Positions 30,680 through 43,062 of a DNA stretch of 64,000 bases are shown here, in pieces. The notes under the pieces were generated by a model. It was not told the DNA's origin and searched no databases. It saw only the letters and a program-made list of their open reading frames with translations. The translations under genes were made by a program, and so were the position numbers. Within the stretch, counting starts at the first letter, position 1; each line of letters begins with the position of its first letter. Source of the DNA: Perca fluviatilis (lineage: Eukaryota > Chordata > Actinopteri > Perciformes > Percidae); assembly GCF_010015445.1 (NCBI RefSeq), contig NC_053118.1, forward strand, positions 4,915,781 through 4,979,780, read 5' to 3'.

Positions 30680-31790
30680 TTCTCTCATGAGTCATAATAG
30701 ATTTTACCACCTCTTTGCATTTTTAACATTCATTTTTGTCAAAAATGGTAATTTTTAGAATAGCTGATGCTACATTGGCTAGGCTTCAAGTGTGTGATTT
30801 CATAGTGGCATCATACTTGATTATAATTTTTTTCACTATGATATTTGAATGGTAACTTCATGTTAGTCTCTGGTATTAAATACAGAGTTTGCATTGAACC
30901 TGTATTTTCCACGTCTTAAACTCAAAACCAACACTGTCCACACATAGTTCACATGAGGTATACATTTATTTTAATAGCTTTTGTCTATAATGGACTCAAA
31001 GCTGTGCTGCATGTGTGTTTAAAAACAACTGCTAGACATTTTATCTCAATACATCATCCTCCAAGCTAGTTAACAGTCCTGATGTCTGTTGAAAAATTAG
31101 GTCACCATGGCAATATGCATTTATTATATTAGCTGTAGCTATGATTTGCTGTACTGTAGCTATGATTTCACAGCGCAGATAGAGCCTCAACCAGAAAGAC
31201 CCTCCCTTTGAGCTGCTTTTCTACATTCTATGGAAACACAGATAGGTCCAGATGCTGCACAGTCGTGTCAAACTGTGTGGCACAAAAACAACACTGTATA
31301 GATGGCGCCCCCATTGTGCAGGAAATAGTTTTATTGTTGTCGCTGTAATAATTGTCTGGAGAAAATATAATTTTCTCACAAGGATTAGTCACCACACTGG
31401 CAAAGCAGCAGCAATGAGCATCACTTAGTGCGAGACAAGGAGCTGGTTCCTGATAAACACATCTCATGCTGGGGTAACAAAAACTCGCCTTATTTCAGTT
31501 CTATTATTTGGTGCGCAGTATATGCTTCTTTCTGACATGTGCTGAGGGTGAGGTGTGTGGTAAGTCACTTTGTGTGTAAATAGTAACTCATAAGACTCAG
31601 CTGGCTTTAACAGAGCATTAATGGAAAACAGCTGCACAATATGTAGCACACAGAACAGGATCGGTTCTCAATGTGTGTCTGTAGCACCCTTAATTTGTCA
31701 GGTAATTAATTCAATGGATTTGCCAGACATTACCATCTGGTAACCAACAGTTTCACAATTGGTTTTCAAGAAAAAATACTATATCATGAT
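30680..31790. other. No gene seen
   Basis: AT-rich sequence without recognised motifs. The short frames at 31228-31649 on the minus strand carry no domain features. Confidence 0.5.
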
Positions 31791-31793
31791 ATA

Positions 31794-33391
31794 CAGTACA
31801 GGCCAAAAGTTTGGACACACCTTCTCATTCAATGCGTTTTCTTTATTTTCATGACTATTTACATTGTAGATTCTCACTGAAGGCATCAAAACTATGAATG
31901 AACACATATGGAATTATGTACTTAACAAAAAAGTGTGAAATAACTGAAAACATATATTTTAGATTCCTCAAAGTAGCCACCCTTTGCTTTTTTGATAGCG
32001 CTGCAAACCCTTGGTGTTCTCTCAATGAGCTTCATGAGGTAGTCACCTAAAATGGTTTTCACTTCACAGGTGTGCCTTGTCAGGGTGTTTAATTAATGTG
32101 GTTGGGACCATCAGTTGTGTTGTGCAGAAGTCAGGTTGATACACAGCCGACAGCCCTATTCGACAACTGTTAGAATTCATATTATGGCAAACAATCAGCT
32201 AAGTAAAGAGAAATGAGTTGCCATCATTACTTTAACAAATGAAGGTCAGTCACTCCGGAAAATTGCGAAAACTTTGAATGTGTCCCCAAGTGCAGTCGCA
32301 AAAACCATCAAGCGCTACAACGAAACTGGCTCACATGAGGACCGCCCCAGGAAAGGAAGACCAAGAGTCACCTCTGCTGCTGAGGATAAGTTCATCCGAG
32401 TCACCAGCCTCAGAAATCGCAAGTTAACAGCAGCTCAGATTAGAGACCAGATGAATGCCACACAGAGTTCTAGCTGCAGACACATCTCTAGAACAACTGT
32501 TAAGAGGAGACTGCACGAATCAGGCCTTCATGGTCAAGTAGCTACTAGGAAACCACTGCTAAGGAGAGGCAACAAGCAGAAGAGATTTGTTTGGGCCAAG
32601 AAACACAAGGAATGGACATTAGACCAGTGAAAATCTGTGCTTTGGTCTGATGAGTCCAAATTTGAGATCTTTGGTTCCAACCGCCGTGTCTTTGTGCGAC
32701 GCAGAAAAGGTGAACGTATGGATTCTACATGCCTGGTTCCCACCGTGAAGCATGGAGGAGGAGGTGTGATGGTGTGGGGGTGCTGTGCTGGTGACACTGT
32801 TGGGGATTTATTCAAAATTGAAGGCATACTGAACCAGCATGGCTACCACAGCATCCTGCAGCGACATGCCATCCCATCCGGTTTGCGTTTAGTTGGACCA
32901 TCATTTATTTTTCAACAGGACAATGACCCCAAACACACCTCCAGGCTGTGTAAGGGCTATTTGACCAAGAAGGAGAGTGATGGAGTGCTGCACCAGATGA
33001 CCTGGCCTCCACAGTCACCGGACCTGAACCCAATCAAGATGATTTGGGGTGAGCTGGACCGCAGAGTGAAGGCAAAAGGGCCAACAAGTGCTAAGCATCT
33101 CTGGGAACTCCTTCGAGACTGTTGGAAAACCATTTCAGATGAGTACCTCTTGAAGCTCATCAAGAGAATGCCAAGAGTGTGCAAAGCAGTAATCAGAGTA
33201 AAGGGTGGCTACTTTGAAGAAACTAGAATATAAGACATGTTTTCAGTTATTTCACACTTTTTTGTTAAGTACATAATTCCACGTGTTCATTCATAGTTTT
33301 GATGCCTTCAGTGAGAATCTACAATGTAAATAGTCATGAAAATAAAGGCAACGCATTGAATGAGGTGTGTCCAAACTTTTGGCCTGTACTG
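31794..33391 (+). mobile_element. Full-length Tc1-like transposon
   Basis: Terminal repeats start CAGTACAGGCCAAAAGTTT and end AAACTTTTGGCCTGTACTG. TA lies at 31792-31793 and 33392-33393. The inverted repeats are about 200 bp long and the right one overlaps the 3' end of the transposase gene. Length is 1598 bp, normal for Tc1 elements. The single gene (32184-33233) has two stops. The miniature copy at 28966 shares both ends. Confidence 0.97.
32184..33233 (+). pseudogene. Tc1-like transposase, DD38 spacing, inactive
   Basis: From the ATG at 32184 one frame covers 349 codons with only two in-frame TGA codons, at codons 11 (32214-32216) and 149 (32628-32630). The N-terminus has paired-like helix-turn-helix phrases (SLRKIAKTLNVSPSAV, RGRPR-like KGRPRVTSAAED, LTAAQIRDQ). 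The catalytic region has LWSDESKFEIFG with the first Asp and FQQDNDPKHTS with the second. The third position lies after 38 residues and is Lys (codon 285, NPIKMIW), where active relatives have Glu. A 38-residue spacing fits the DD38E branch of Tc1-like elements, known as Intruder. The stops and the lost Glu make it inactive. Confidence 0.93.
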
Positions 33392-33399
33392 TATATAAA

Positions 33400-33612
33400 T
33401 ATCATGATATAATATTACATAAATTCTATCCACATTGACATTGTGCACTCCTAGTCCTTAGTGGATCTATGTTTGTTTTATATTTTTGTGGCAATTTGGA
33501 CACTATCTATTTTTTTAGATATATATTTTACTGCTAGATTTGCTACTTTCAGTCAGTCAGAAAAGGCCGTATTCAAATTTCTCAATTTCTTCTTCTACTT
33601 ATTATTATTATT
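33400..33612. other. No feature seen
   Basis: AT-rich flank ending in a short TTA run. Confidence 0.5.
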
Positions 33613-33756
33613 AGGGCCCAAGCACCGACCAACAGCCTAGAAATATGAGCCCAGTTGGCCAGATGCTGTAATTAAGGCTTAAAAAAAAAACGTGATTTGG
33701 GGAAGGCCACGCCCCTTACAACATAAGCCTGATTGACCTGAAATTTTTCTGGCACA

Positions 33757-33989
33757 ATCTCCTCCTTACCTCCTGGGCACTGCTGAGGTGCCCTTGACCA
33801 AGGCACCGAACCCCCAACTGCTCGGGGTGCCTTCCTTGAGCAGCCCCCTTACTCTGACATCACTCCATAATGCATATATAGGTCCTGTTTGTGCAAGTGT
33901 GTGTATTTCGGGTATGTGTGTAATGAGTAATATGTGTGTGTAAAAATGTAATTTCCCCCCTGGGGATTAATAAAGTATGTCTTCTTCTT
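33757..33989 (+). mobile_element. SINE-like/LINE 3'-tail insertion
   Basis: The block contains GGTGCCCTTGACCAAGGCAC, CGAACCCCCAACTGCTCGGG and ATTTCCCCCCTGGGG and ends with an ATAAAGTATGTC and CTT-repeat tail. These phrases are typical of an abundant short fish retroposon. CAATCT occurs at both edges and may be the target duplication. Confidence 0.65.
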
Positions 33990-34095
33990 CAATCTGCTTT
34001 ACAAAAAACCCTCTTTGACTATACTAAAGTCCATTTTTAGTTTTTTAAGATCCTGGAGGTAACCGGCTCCATCTAGCCTACTGCTCCCAATAAGT

Positions 34096-35220
34096 CAGGG
34101 ACGGACTGACAATCTGTGCGATCTGGAAAAGTCCAGAAAGGCCGTCCAACCGACGGCCGTCGGCACAAAAAAGAGTCTATTAAAGCGATATTAACAGCCA
34201 ACACCAGGGGTCGCAAAACTTAACGTATTTAATAATTTCTGTTAGGTTAATTTGAAACATTAAACGCGTTAGAAATGAAGCGCGGTTTGACGATGATTTT
34301 ACTTGGTTGTATATGAGAGGTTGTAGTGAGCTCACTTTTGCTGCTAGGATGAAGACTATGGTATTAAATTAAACAGGAAAACATCAGTCATGCATACCAC
34401 TCTAAACGTGCTAACAAACAGGGAAGGGGGCTAAATAATTCACCAAATGTTACCAAAGGTTTAACCAAAAAATCCTAGCTTGCACTTTCTGTGTGACTTC
34501 CATCAGAGTGCAGTTTTTCCTTGTCTTTCATATTTGTGTTTACTATTGTGGAACTAGCAAAGACCTGGGGGTTGTTTGTGAAAGCTTCACAGACAACATT
34601 GATAGGGACTAGTCATTTTCATCATTTCACAGCCTTAATATGAATCAAAAGTGTGACATTGAGAAAATATTAAATAGGTTATTCAATGCTAATTCTTTAA
34701 CACAAAGCAAAACATGTTATATACATTTATATTTGAATAGTTATAGTATATAGTAACTAACACTCTCAGTGTAGTTTTGGTATAGGCCTATAATATATCT
34801 AATCCCTATGTTCAGGTACAGCAAGTAGCCTACAGCAAGTAGCCTACTTAGTCTCTGAAAGTGTTGTCAGTAATACTCTGTACTGTTTTATAATTACAAG
34901 TTTGTGTAATTTGGGGATTCTGTAGCCAGTGACATTTCATTATTTGTATTTTATTTTCAATGCAGATGTAATGGCATTGTACATTTTTAGTTTTTTAGGC
35001 TTTGAAGGCTGAGGCTTCATTAATAAACACAACCCCAATTCTCATCATTGGTTTTGATGTTACTTGCTGTGAATACCTTGTCTGATAGGCTACAGTATTG
35101 TGGCATAGTATCAGGACATCCTGGCTAGTGTCTGTCGCGCACGGCTACGGGTGAATGGCCGGATGATGGGCCTATTTGGGAGAAAGTCCAGGGCTCTTTT
35201 TTAGCCCCAGTCCGTCCCTG
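34096..35220. mobile_element. hAT non-autonomous element
   Basis: It begins CAGGGACGGACTGAC and ends CAGTCCGTCCCTG. The 8-bp target duplication CAATAAGT is perfect (34088-34095 and 35221-35228). It is 1125 bp and AT-rich with no transposase motif. Confidence 0.95.
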
Positions 35221-35429
35221 CAATAAGTGACAAAATAACGCCAACATTTTCCTATTTACATGTTGTGATTTGTATAGTCACAGTGTGTACAAATAACAAG
35301 GTCACATGAGACACAGCCATCTTCTAACCGTATACAAACTGGGCGCTATATTCTCAGAAGGCAAAGCACTGCTACTTCTGCAACTTGGGTGGAGTGATTT
35401 GCGCAACACCTGAAAAGCACTGTTGTTAC

Positions 35430-36326
35430 CAGGGCATGAAGTTAACTTTTTTGACCACCAGCCAATTTGGCAGGTGGATTTTTAAATTAATTACTCTGGG
35501 CTGATATTTTCTAGGAACCTTACCAAAAAGGCTCAGGATGATGATGTTGGTATAATATGAAAACGGCTGGTGGATTTATAATAATTTATTGAATGAATCA
35601 AATATCAACATATCTGTCAGTGGCTTGTTGATCTTTACATTGTTAGTTAATTTCCTATCCTGGGCTGGGACACACATTCATACGGTTTCATATTGGACTT
35701 TAACTTATCATTGCACTTACAATAAAGTAGCTGTCCTCAATTTAGGTCATCCTGTAGGTCTCATCTGCGTTTTTTCATCCACCGTGTGTGATTGTGTGTG
35801 TGTGTGTGTGAGTGTGTGTGTGTGCGTGTCAGTCGCGGGGGAAACAGAGCAACAGAGCAGACAGCTGACAAGATGAAACAGTAGCAACGTTCAGAGACTT
35901 TCTAGTGAAAAAACGTTCCAGCGTACATTGATGTTACAATGTCTACATGTTGGCAGGACGGTCTGAAAAGTGTTGCACGGTCTTTCGCTGTACATTTTGT
36001 TGGTAATGTGAGATGTTCGAGTCACACACGTCTCGTCATTCATAACATAAACAAGGAAATGAATTTGACCCGTTCTCCCTCCCGCTTGGTCAGTGGCTGC
36101 GCGATAGGGAGCCCCGGCTGTCAATCAATGTCTTCCAGTGATGCGGGCCCCTGATTGGACCAGGCCTGTAAGCAACCGCGTACCCTGCTTACTGATAGTT
36201 ACGCATCTATATCACTCAATTCTCATTGGCTACCCGCCAAAGTGGCAGGTAGATTGACAGTGTTACCCGCCAATTGCAAAATTCACCCGCATTTGGCGGG
36301 TGGGCGGGTGTTAATTTCATGCCCTG
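35430..36326. mobile_element. hAT non-autonomous element
   Basis: It begins CAGGGCATGAAGTTAAC and ends GTTAATTTCATGCCCTG. The 8-bp target duplication GTTGTTAC is perfect (35422-35429 and 36327-36334). It is 897 bp. It has a TG run at about 35786-35826 and subterminal CCGCCAA/TTGGCGGG phrases. The open frames at 35589-36154 show no transposase motif. Confidence 0.95.
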
Positions 36327-37110
36327 GTTGTTACTATCTGCTTCTCACCATGGGGCTTCTCAGGTGCTGCGAGCGTTAGACAGAGTTACGACACGCATGG
36401 AGATGAGAAGGGTATGTATGGACTTATCTAACTCTGGGGGATACGGTGAATAAGCTAAAGTCCCAATAAGTCGCTGTGGTCCTTTAAAGGGGTGATAGAA
36501 TGATTATATAGGGTATTTTACACTGTTCCTTAAGGTCTCCTAATGGGGTATGTAACATTGGTTGGGCTGAAAATTGCCCGAATGATATTTTATTAGGCCC
36601 TTAACTACCCTGTGAATATGGCTCTATTTGGAACAAGAGCTTTTCTTCCAAATATGGTATGCTGATGAATATTCAGAATGAGCTACGCGCTGATTGGTTT
36701 GAGCAAACTACATAGAAACACATGGGAGACTCGACAGCAGGTCTCATTGCAAAGTTATACATTGATTTTGAGCTTCGGGCTATTTCGTTATTACCAATTC
36801 ACTTCTGATACTTTTTAGCGATAAATCAACTATATAAAGAAGCTCAAATTGGGCCGTTTTACAAAAGAAATTGATGGCTAATTGCAAATTTTAATAAATG
36901 AGCTGAATGCTGATTGGTTGGTTTACAACAAGCGAAGCTGCGGAGCAAAGATGCAACATGACCAACAGCACTCACTGAAACATCCAAGGTGGAGATACCA
37001 TGGAGACATTAGGTGTTGAACCGTATATGTTTGAGCCTGAATCAGAGGAAGAATCTGATGTAGAGGAGTAACCAGTCACCCGTAGATTGGAAATGACTAC
37101 TTCAGAGTGG

Positions 37111-37965
37111 TAAGTTTTGTCATTTAACATTTACTTGAATTTGCAACACGTAGCCTAACATCACCCATTAGCTGTTATACTAGTGTAATACTCGCACTTC
37201 AGTGTCGTAGCCTAAGCATAACTTTGTATTAGGTTTGTTTTTAGCATTGTAAGCAACATAAGTTATCAATTTGCACACAAACAAATGTTTAACAACTTGT
37301 ACCCTTGTGCAATTTCTGTCAATACATCCAGTTAGCTGAAAAGTTTGTAGCCAGTCTGTAGTGGGCAGTTCATAGGCTATATGCCTGTAGTGAAATGAGG
37401 GCTGCTCGCAACGAAAGTATACTCTCATCTTAGTCAGTATTATAATATTGTTACCATATACCCTCCTGCTGAATAGATAATCTGATTAGGAGTCACCTAC
37501 ATTCTTTGCCATGTAGTAGTAATATGTGATCTGACAACAGGACGTCCAGTTAGCTGGGCAGGAGCCTACTATTTCTGTAGTGGCAGTTTGTAGACTACAG
37601 CTGTAGTGAAACGAGTCCCACTCGCATCAACGAAAATATTACTACTCTCGTCTGTGTCAGTAGATCTCTTGTAACTACTATCCTGCTGATTAGGCATCTG
37701 ATTATGAGATTATTACCTTCTTTCCAGGTAGTAATATGTGATCTTACAACTACATCCATCTCCCCTTGCCAGTTGTACTTGTGGAAACTGTGCACACATG
37801 CCCCAGGAGAGAGAAAATATATGTTGCCGGGAAATAGAGCTCAACAGTCCCGCACCTCCACGTTATTTTAGACTGAATCAAGCTGTAAGCTAGCAGTTAG
37901 CCGAATTAGCTGTTAGCTAAACTAACATTAGCTTCTCAGTGGAGGCTAACGGCAGGAGTAAGCCT
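37111..37965. other. Intron region of the P2X7-like transposon gene
   Basis: AT-rich sequence with two related blocks (around 37330 and 37550, sharing phrases such as CAGTTAGCTG and GTAGTGAAA), which suggests a local duplication. No exon motif was found. Confidence 0.45.
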
Positions 37966-38211
37966 TGACTGCAGTACGCAGATCGAGGAGTGGCTCAATG
38001 TGGGTGGAGCTAAACGTTTGACTCCGCCCACTTGCCAAATAGCAATTGGCAGAGCCATTTCTCTATCACTCTGGCAATTGGTGTGAGGGGAAAACACAGG
38101 ACTTTCAAGTTGTTGTTTTTCTTAACCCAACCGTCCGTTGTTGGCGTCCCCCAGAGACATGGGCTCGTTTCCCGCGAATTACGTTTGCTTTCCCCATTAT
38201 CCTTTCCTTAA

Positions 38212-38499
38212 CCCTTGTGTGGTCCTTCGGGTCCCAGTGACCCGAAGGACAACACAAGGATCATGTACTTCCCTTTACTTTGTTGAGAATTGCTCTCTAA
38301 ATCCTGTTTCTTGTAAAGTAAGTAAAGTTTATTTCTAGAACACATTTAAACAGTTTAAGCTGACCAAAATGCTGTACAAACAAGAACTAAGGTGCTGTAT
38401 TAACCCTTGTTTAGAGAGCAATTCTCAACAAAGTAAGCGGAAGTACATAATCCTTGTGTTGTCCTTCGGGTCACTGGGACCCGAAGGACCACACAAGGG
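38212..38499. mobile_element. piggyBac-like MITE, strongly palindromic
   Basis: It begins CCCTTGTGTGGTCCTTCGGG and ends CCCGAAGGACCACACAAGGG with TTAA on both sides (38208-38211 and 38500-38503). Each end contains an inner palindrome (TTCGGGTCCC followed by GTGACCCGAA). The centre carries a SINE-like phrase. TTAA targets fit piggyBac or Kolobok mobilisation. Confidence 0.9.
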
Positions 38500-38859
38500 T
38501 TAACCCAGCGGCGGAGTGGAACCAAAACATCTACCGGGAAATCATGTAGACCACCGGCCGGCAGGCAGTGTCCGTCCGCGGGCAGCCCAGATAGCAATGA
38601 GTCGGCGGACCACCGGCGGTGCTCCAGAGGCAGTAGAAGCGTCAGAATGGCGTAATCGCAAACACGTTTGCCGGCGGTGCGCCGGCGGCAGCCGCTTTTA
38701 AACGCGGCCGTCGCTTCCTACCGCCCGTTCGAAGGCTGGCCGGCGGGACAACACCGCTCCGCTACCGTTATACCAAAGGTGCGGCCATTCTGCGGCCCGT
38801 CGGAGGCAAACGCTATTTTCGAAGCATCTGCCCCGGGTTATTGTGTGTATATATATATA

Positions 38860-40039
38860 TTCATTTATTTATATTTAATATTTATAGCATGCAGTTTATC
38901 AAGAATAATGATTGATCAAACCAGACAAATTTCCATTTGGCGTTTTAATTCCACATTTCAAAGTACAGTAACTGTCATTGAAACAAGACGTGTCAGATCA
39001 CTTAAATACACAACAAATATATTATATATTTACACATACATACATACTGATGTAAAAACAGTAGTAGAACAGACATACATAACTGCAATGCTGACTTGTG
39101 ACACAAGGATTTACAAGTTCTATTTAACAACAGAATAAAAGTTAAGCACTGTGACAAAACGAAAAAGCAAATGTTAACAACAGAGTAAGTAGAATATTTG
39201 GTGAAATAGGATTTCCAAGCTATTTTTAATAGAATAACAGTTAAGCACACTGATGGAATGAAAGTAGAATTTTGGTACTAGTTAATGTGCAATATCAAGT
39301 AACAGGTATGAAATAGGATTTACAAACTATAATACCATTGTTAAGCACTGACTGAATGAAATAAGCCAAAGCTACATTCGTTAAGTAATAAATATTTGGT
39401 ACCAGAACAGATAATGAGCAGATATCAAGTATTAGAGGTATAATCTAGGATTTACAAGCTATATTTATAAATAGAATAGTTAAGCACTGTAACAATGAAA
39501 TAAGCAGCAAATTGTATAGGAAGTAATTGAGATCTTTGGTATCAAAGAATGTGCAGGATACCAGGTAATATACATTTTGACATTAAATTTACACATGACA
39601 ACAAGTGGGAACAAACACAATTAACAGCAGGAAATCTGGCTGTAGAGAACACAGCCAATCAGAACGTGTGGAGTGGTTGGGGTCTGCGTGGTAGGTGGCG
39701 AATCGGGGGGACAGTCTAAGTAATGATAATCAGTCTTTCAAGCCTGACTACGGGATCTCCAGAATGAGGCAGCGCAAAATGGGCATATCTTCAGTGATCC
39801 CTCGCGCGGCCGTATAAAGGACAAACAACCTCACCATCCCATATCCATCCAAGGCGGCCCTCAAGGCAGGGTCATGGGGGAAGAAAAAAAAAAAGAAGAA
39901 GAAAAATAATTTCCACAGAGAATAGTGTGGATTGGGTGAGTGTAGTCTGGCACTTCTGGCTTCTTGATGTTACTGACTGCAGGATAAAGAAAGTGTTCCA
40001 GTTGTCAGTGATGCGGGGGTGTCAGTAGTCAGCCTAGGT
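38860..40039. other. AT-rich interior of the CCCAG element
   Basis: Several 90-110 bp phrases recur with drift (TTAAGCACTG, AGGATTTACAAG and GAAATAAGC at 39100-39500), which indicates an old tandem array. No reading frame has motifs. Confidence 0.55.
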
Positions 40040-41345
40040 TTAAGGTGGCGGCTGTGGGTCCCTCTCAGCTGTGCGGCGCCTTTTCCGCGCCACGGTCAGA
40101 TGCTTTGCGGTAACGCGTAACGTTAACCTGGACCGCCTTATCAGTGGCTCTCCAACAGACACATTGGCACTGAAATGTTGCTGCATAGTTTCCATTTTGT
40201 TGTCCATGCTACGCACAACATCGCCAAACTCTCCAAGACGTCGCAGCATTAGGGTCTGATCTGCACCTACAGGGGTTCCCAGAATAAAAGAATAAAGTAG
40301 TCAGTCCTGGTCCCACAACTACTAAACTATGACATTTATATCTAGGTCTACTACATGTGGTGGCCCCAGTGGGAATTAAACCAACAACCACAGGTGTTTG
40401 CAAGTTTACCTGATTGCCAAGTGCAAGCAAACGTCTTCAACATTGTCCCAACTTGCTTCACCTGCTCTTGAAGTGGCCGCTGCTTCATCCAAGCTACAAA
40501 ATGAAAAGGCATATGGTAATTTTGAACCTAAATTACACACAAAAAAAGTAAAATTTAAGAAAGAGTGCATATTCTCACCTGCTCGTGCATTGCTTTCCCT
40601 CAGGGTGTGGTTCTCCTCCCTCAGAGCTTGGTTTTCATTCTGGAGTCTCTGGAAATCTACATAAAATAAATAAATAAATACCATATTTCCTGGAAGAAAA
40701 GTTTAGCAGTAGAGATAACACACATCAGGTACTGATAAGAGAAATAAGGGTTAAAAGCAAAATTAAAGAAAATGATACATGTACACATACACTATATTAT
40801 GTCTCGTATGACCGCTTCATCTCATTAGACACCATTGCTTATTATAGTGCATTCACATCTTTGTGTGTAAAAAAAAAAAGAAAGAAAATTAAACTCACAG
40901 CCAATTTCTGATCCATCATTCAGGGAATGTCTAAACCAATGATAGCGCCAGGGCCTCTTTTATGTTTGTGGATGGCCTGTAAATGTAAAAAAAAAACACT
41001 TTCAGTAAATAAACAAACAAGTGACATTACAGATTTAAATTTCCAGATATTTAAATATTTCCAAAAGTAAGATAATCTGAAAATATCAGAGACATTGAAT
41101 TTCAAGGCACAAGTATCATTAACTATAAGGGTTATATGGATATGCATACCCCACTGTCGAAGAAGTTGTGACTTTCACAAAATCTTCCACCGACACATTC
41201 AAGCCCCATTAAAGAAACATGTCTAGGTATAGAGATTATGTCAGGGCAGTAAGAGTAAAATGCTCACCTCTAAAATTCTCTGTCAGCTCAGACAGCCGCC
41301 AGTCAGTTAGCTTATCAGCGCACAAAGCTGTCCATTCAAAATAAC
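40040..41345 (-). pseudogene. Spliced coiled-coil protein of a CCCAG transposon, unknown function
   Basis: Five consecutive minus-strand exons have AG/GT borders and one consistent phase: 41345-41268 (YFEWTALCADKLTDW), 40976-40899 (RYHWFRHSLNDGSEIG), 40656-40579 (FQRLQNENQALREENHTL), 40493-40410 (WMKQRPLQEQVKQVG) and 40266-40040 (LMLRRLGEFGDVVRSMD, ending RDPQPPP-stop). The first four are 78, 78, 78 and 84 nt. The middle exons form a Leu/Glu/Asn-rich coiled coil, and the tail is rich in Arg and Lys. One in-frame TAA lies early in the second exon. The start exon was not found. I do not recognise the family. It may be a transposon accessory protein or a captured host gene. Confidence 0.6.
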
Positions 41346-42440
41346 CTGGAGAAAACATAGCAATATAGCTAGAGGTTAGCAACAATTCGAAGACTTGACC
41401 CACTTCTTAACTAACTCTCACTACTTCAACCAGTAGAGCACTGTTTAATATGATAAGCACGGCACAGCTGGTAAACATTAGTCAATTATTGTGTTGCGTC
41501 GCGATAGCCGTGGCGTACATGCCAACCACAGAATTAGCTACCACGGCTAACGCTAGTCTCAACGTAGCAACTAGCTAAGCCATGGTCATTTATTTCAGCA
41601 AATGGTGCTAAACTAGCAACGGGGACATGGACACAGAAAAGTTTACGTTACATCAACAGTGAAAATAATCGCCACCTTGAATACACGACGAAGTTTCACC
41701 GAACAAGCAACAGGCCAAAACGGAGGATGGGTGTAGACGGTTATTTCCAACGACTGTTGTGAGAAAATTCAAAATTCCAAACAACTGCGGGGGGTAGGTG
41801 CTTCTTCTTCTACGGGGTAGAGAGGGCGGAGGTGTTTCTTATTCCTCTTCTTCTGAATTTCTGGCAGACTGATGTGTATGTTATAGGAGCAAGGGTTTAA
41901 TATATGAACTTATTTCTTCTACTTCTTAGTTAATATATCCATGTTTAGAGGGTGTGTCAATTTATTTCTCCTACAAATGGTGATACTGTTTTATCATAAT
42001 GTACAACAACACAGTTAAGTGTGATTTTATATATATATATTTCACAAAAAATATTAATAAAAAATATTTTAAAAAAAGTGGAAAGCCCCCCCTATAACCC
42101 AAAAGAGAGAGAGAAAAAGAAATGGTTACTCTCTGAAAAAAAAACCAACGATTTTAACCCAACATAAATAACCCAGAAACTGGGTTGAAGAAATAAACCA
42201 GGAGTTTATATAAATAATTCGATATATTTTACATATATTACTGTATAATCGATTCAGAGTTTCAAAGTAATTTAAATGTCATTTCCTAAATCATACCTTA
42301 TCATGGAATCAAAAGTCAAGAATCTGTTATAAACCCTAATGGCTTTGGAGCAAAAAAACTATTTGATGTAATTCACATATAGGCTATTATGATTTTATAA
42401 TCGCTTCAAATGTGAAAATTAGTTAAAACGCTGTCAGTTC
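41346..42440. other. Likely 5' side of the coiled-coil gene; no exon assigned
   Basis: The sequence is AT-rich with an A-run at 42051-42075. A first exon for the minus-strand gene probably lies near 41500-41850, but no clear start codon with a donor was found. Confidence 0.35.
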
Positions 42441-42732
42441 CACTCTAACTCCCAACATGCCAAACCAACATGGCTGGTCGATTCTGAGAGTAGCCTTGTA
42501 TTTCAAAGCGGCTTGCCAGCCGCACCGCGCCGTCCATTAGACAGAGGCAACCGCCAGAGAAAGTGAAGCAGTCGGCCCGCCAGCTGTTCGCCGGCGGCAT
42601 CTCGCAAGAAATGGGAGTGACGTATTCGGCGGCAAACGTTTCATCCCCGCCAGCGGGACGCACCTATAGCCGACAGTTTAGGGCCGGCGGCAAAAAGAAG
42701 CCCTGCGGATATTTTTTGCTATCTGGGAGGTA

Positions 42733-43062
42733 GCGTCCATCCGCGGGCAGCCAGTGTCCGTTCGCGGGCAGCCAGCCGGCAGCCAGCCGGCAGCCAGCGT
42801 CCGTCCGCGGGCAGCCAGCCGGCAGCCAGCGTCCGTTCGCGGGCAGCCAGCCGGCATCCAGCGTCCATTCGTAGCAGCAGCGCCCGTTTCGGCAGCCAGC
42901 GTACCCGTTCGGGCAGCCAGCGTCCGTTCGCGGGCAGCCAGCGTCCGTTCGTGCAGCCAGCGCCCGCTTCGCGGCCGCAGCGTCCGTTCGCGGGCAGGCA
43001 GCCGGCAGCCAGCGTCCGTCCGCGGGCAGCCAGCGTCCGTTCGCGGGCAGGCAGCCGGCAGG
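42733..43062. repeat. GC-rich minisatellite
   Basis: Many copies of GCGTCCGTTCGCGGGCAGCC with optional AGCCGGC spacers, giving a unit of 21-44 bp. One stray unit lies left of the CCCAG element at 38568-38585, so the element landed inside the array. Open frames here on both strands are repeat artefacts. Confidence 0.92.

Larger units (their letters stand above)
33613..36483. repeat. Older dispersed repeat broken by three insertions
   Basis: The sequence beginning AGGGCCCAAGCACCGACC is a widespread fish repeat type. Once the inserts are removed (a SINE-like tail, and hATs at 34096-35220 and 35430-36326) the pieces join smoothly: CTGCTCCCAATAAGT to GACAAAATAACG, and AGCACTGTTGTTAC to TATCTGC. 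The TTAA element at 36488 then cuts it at TTTAAA. No protein motif is recognised. Confidence 0.7.
38586..42727 (-). mobile_element. CCCAG-ended DNA transposon with a spliced accessory gene
   Basis: It begins CCCAGATAGCAATGAG and ends TTTTTTGCTATCTGGG. AG lies on both sides (38584-38585 and 42728-42729), a possible 2-bp target duplication, and it interrupts the GC minisatellite. GC-rich CGGCGG phrases fill both subterminal zones. A multi-exon coiled-coil gene lies on the minus strand (41345-40040). No DDE transposase was seen. CCCAG ends with 2-bp duplications recall ISL2EU/PHIS elements, which is inference. Confidence 0.7.

Noticed and set aside
36482..36910. Independent short element
   Set aside because: It first looked like a second copy of the 5436 element, but the sequence runs on into the P2X7-like first exon, so it is the left end of the larger element.
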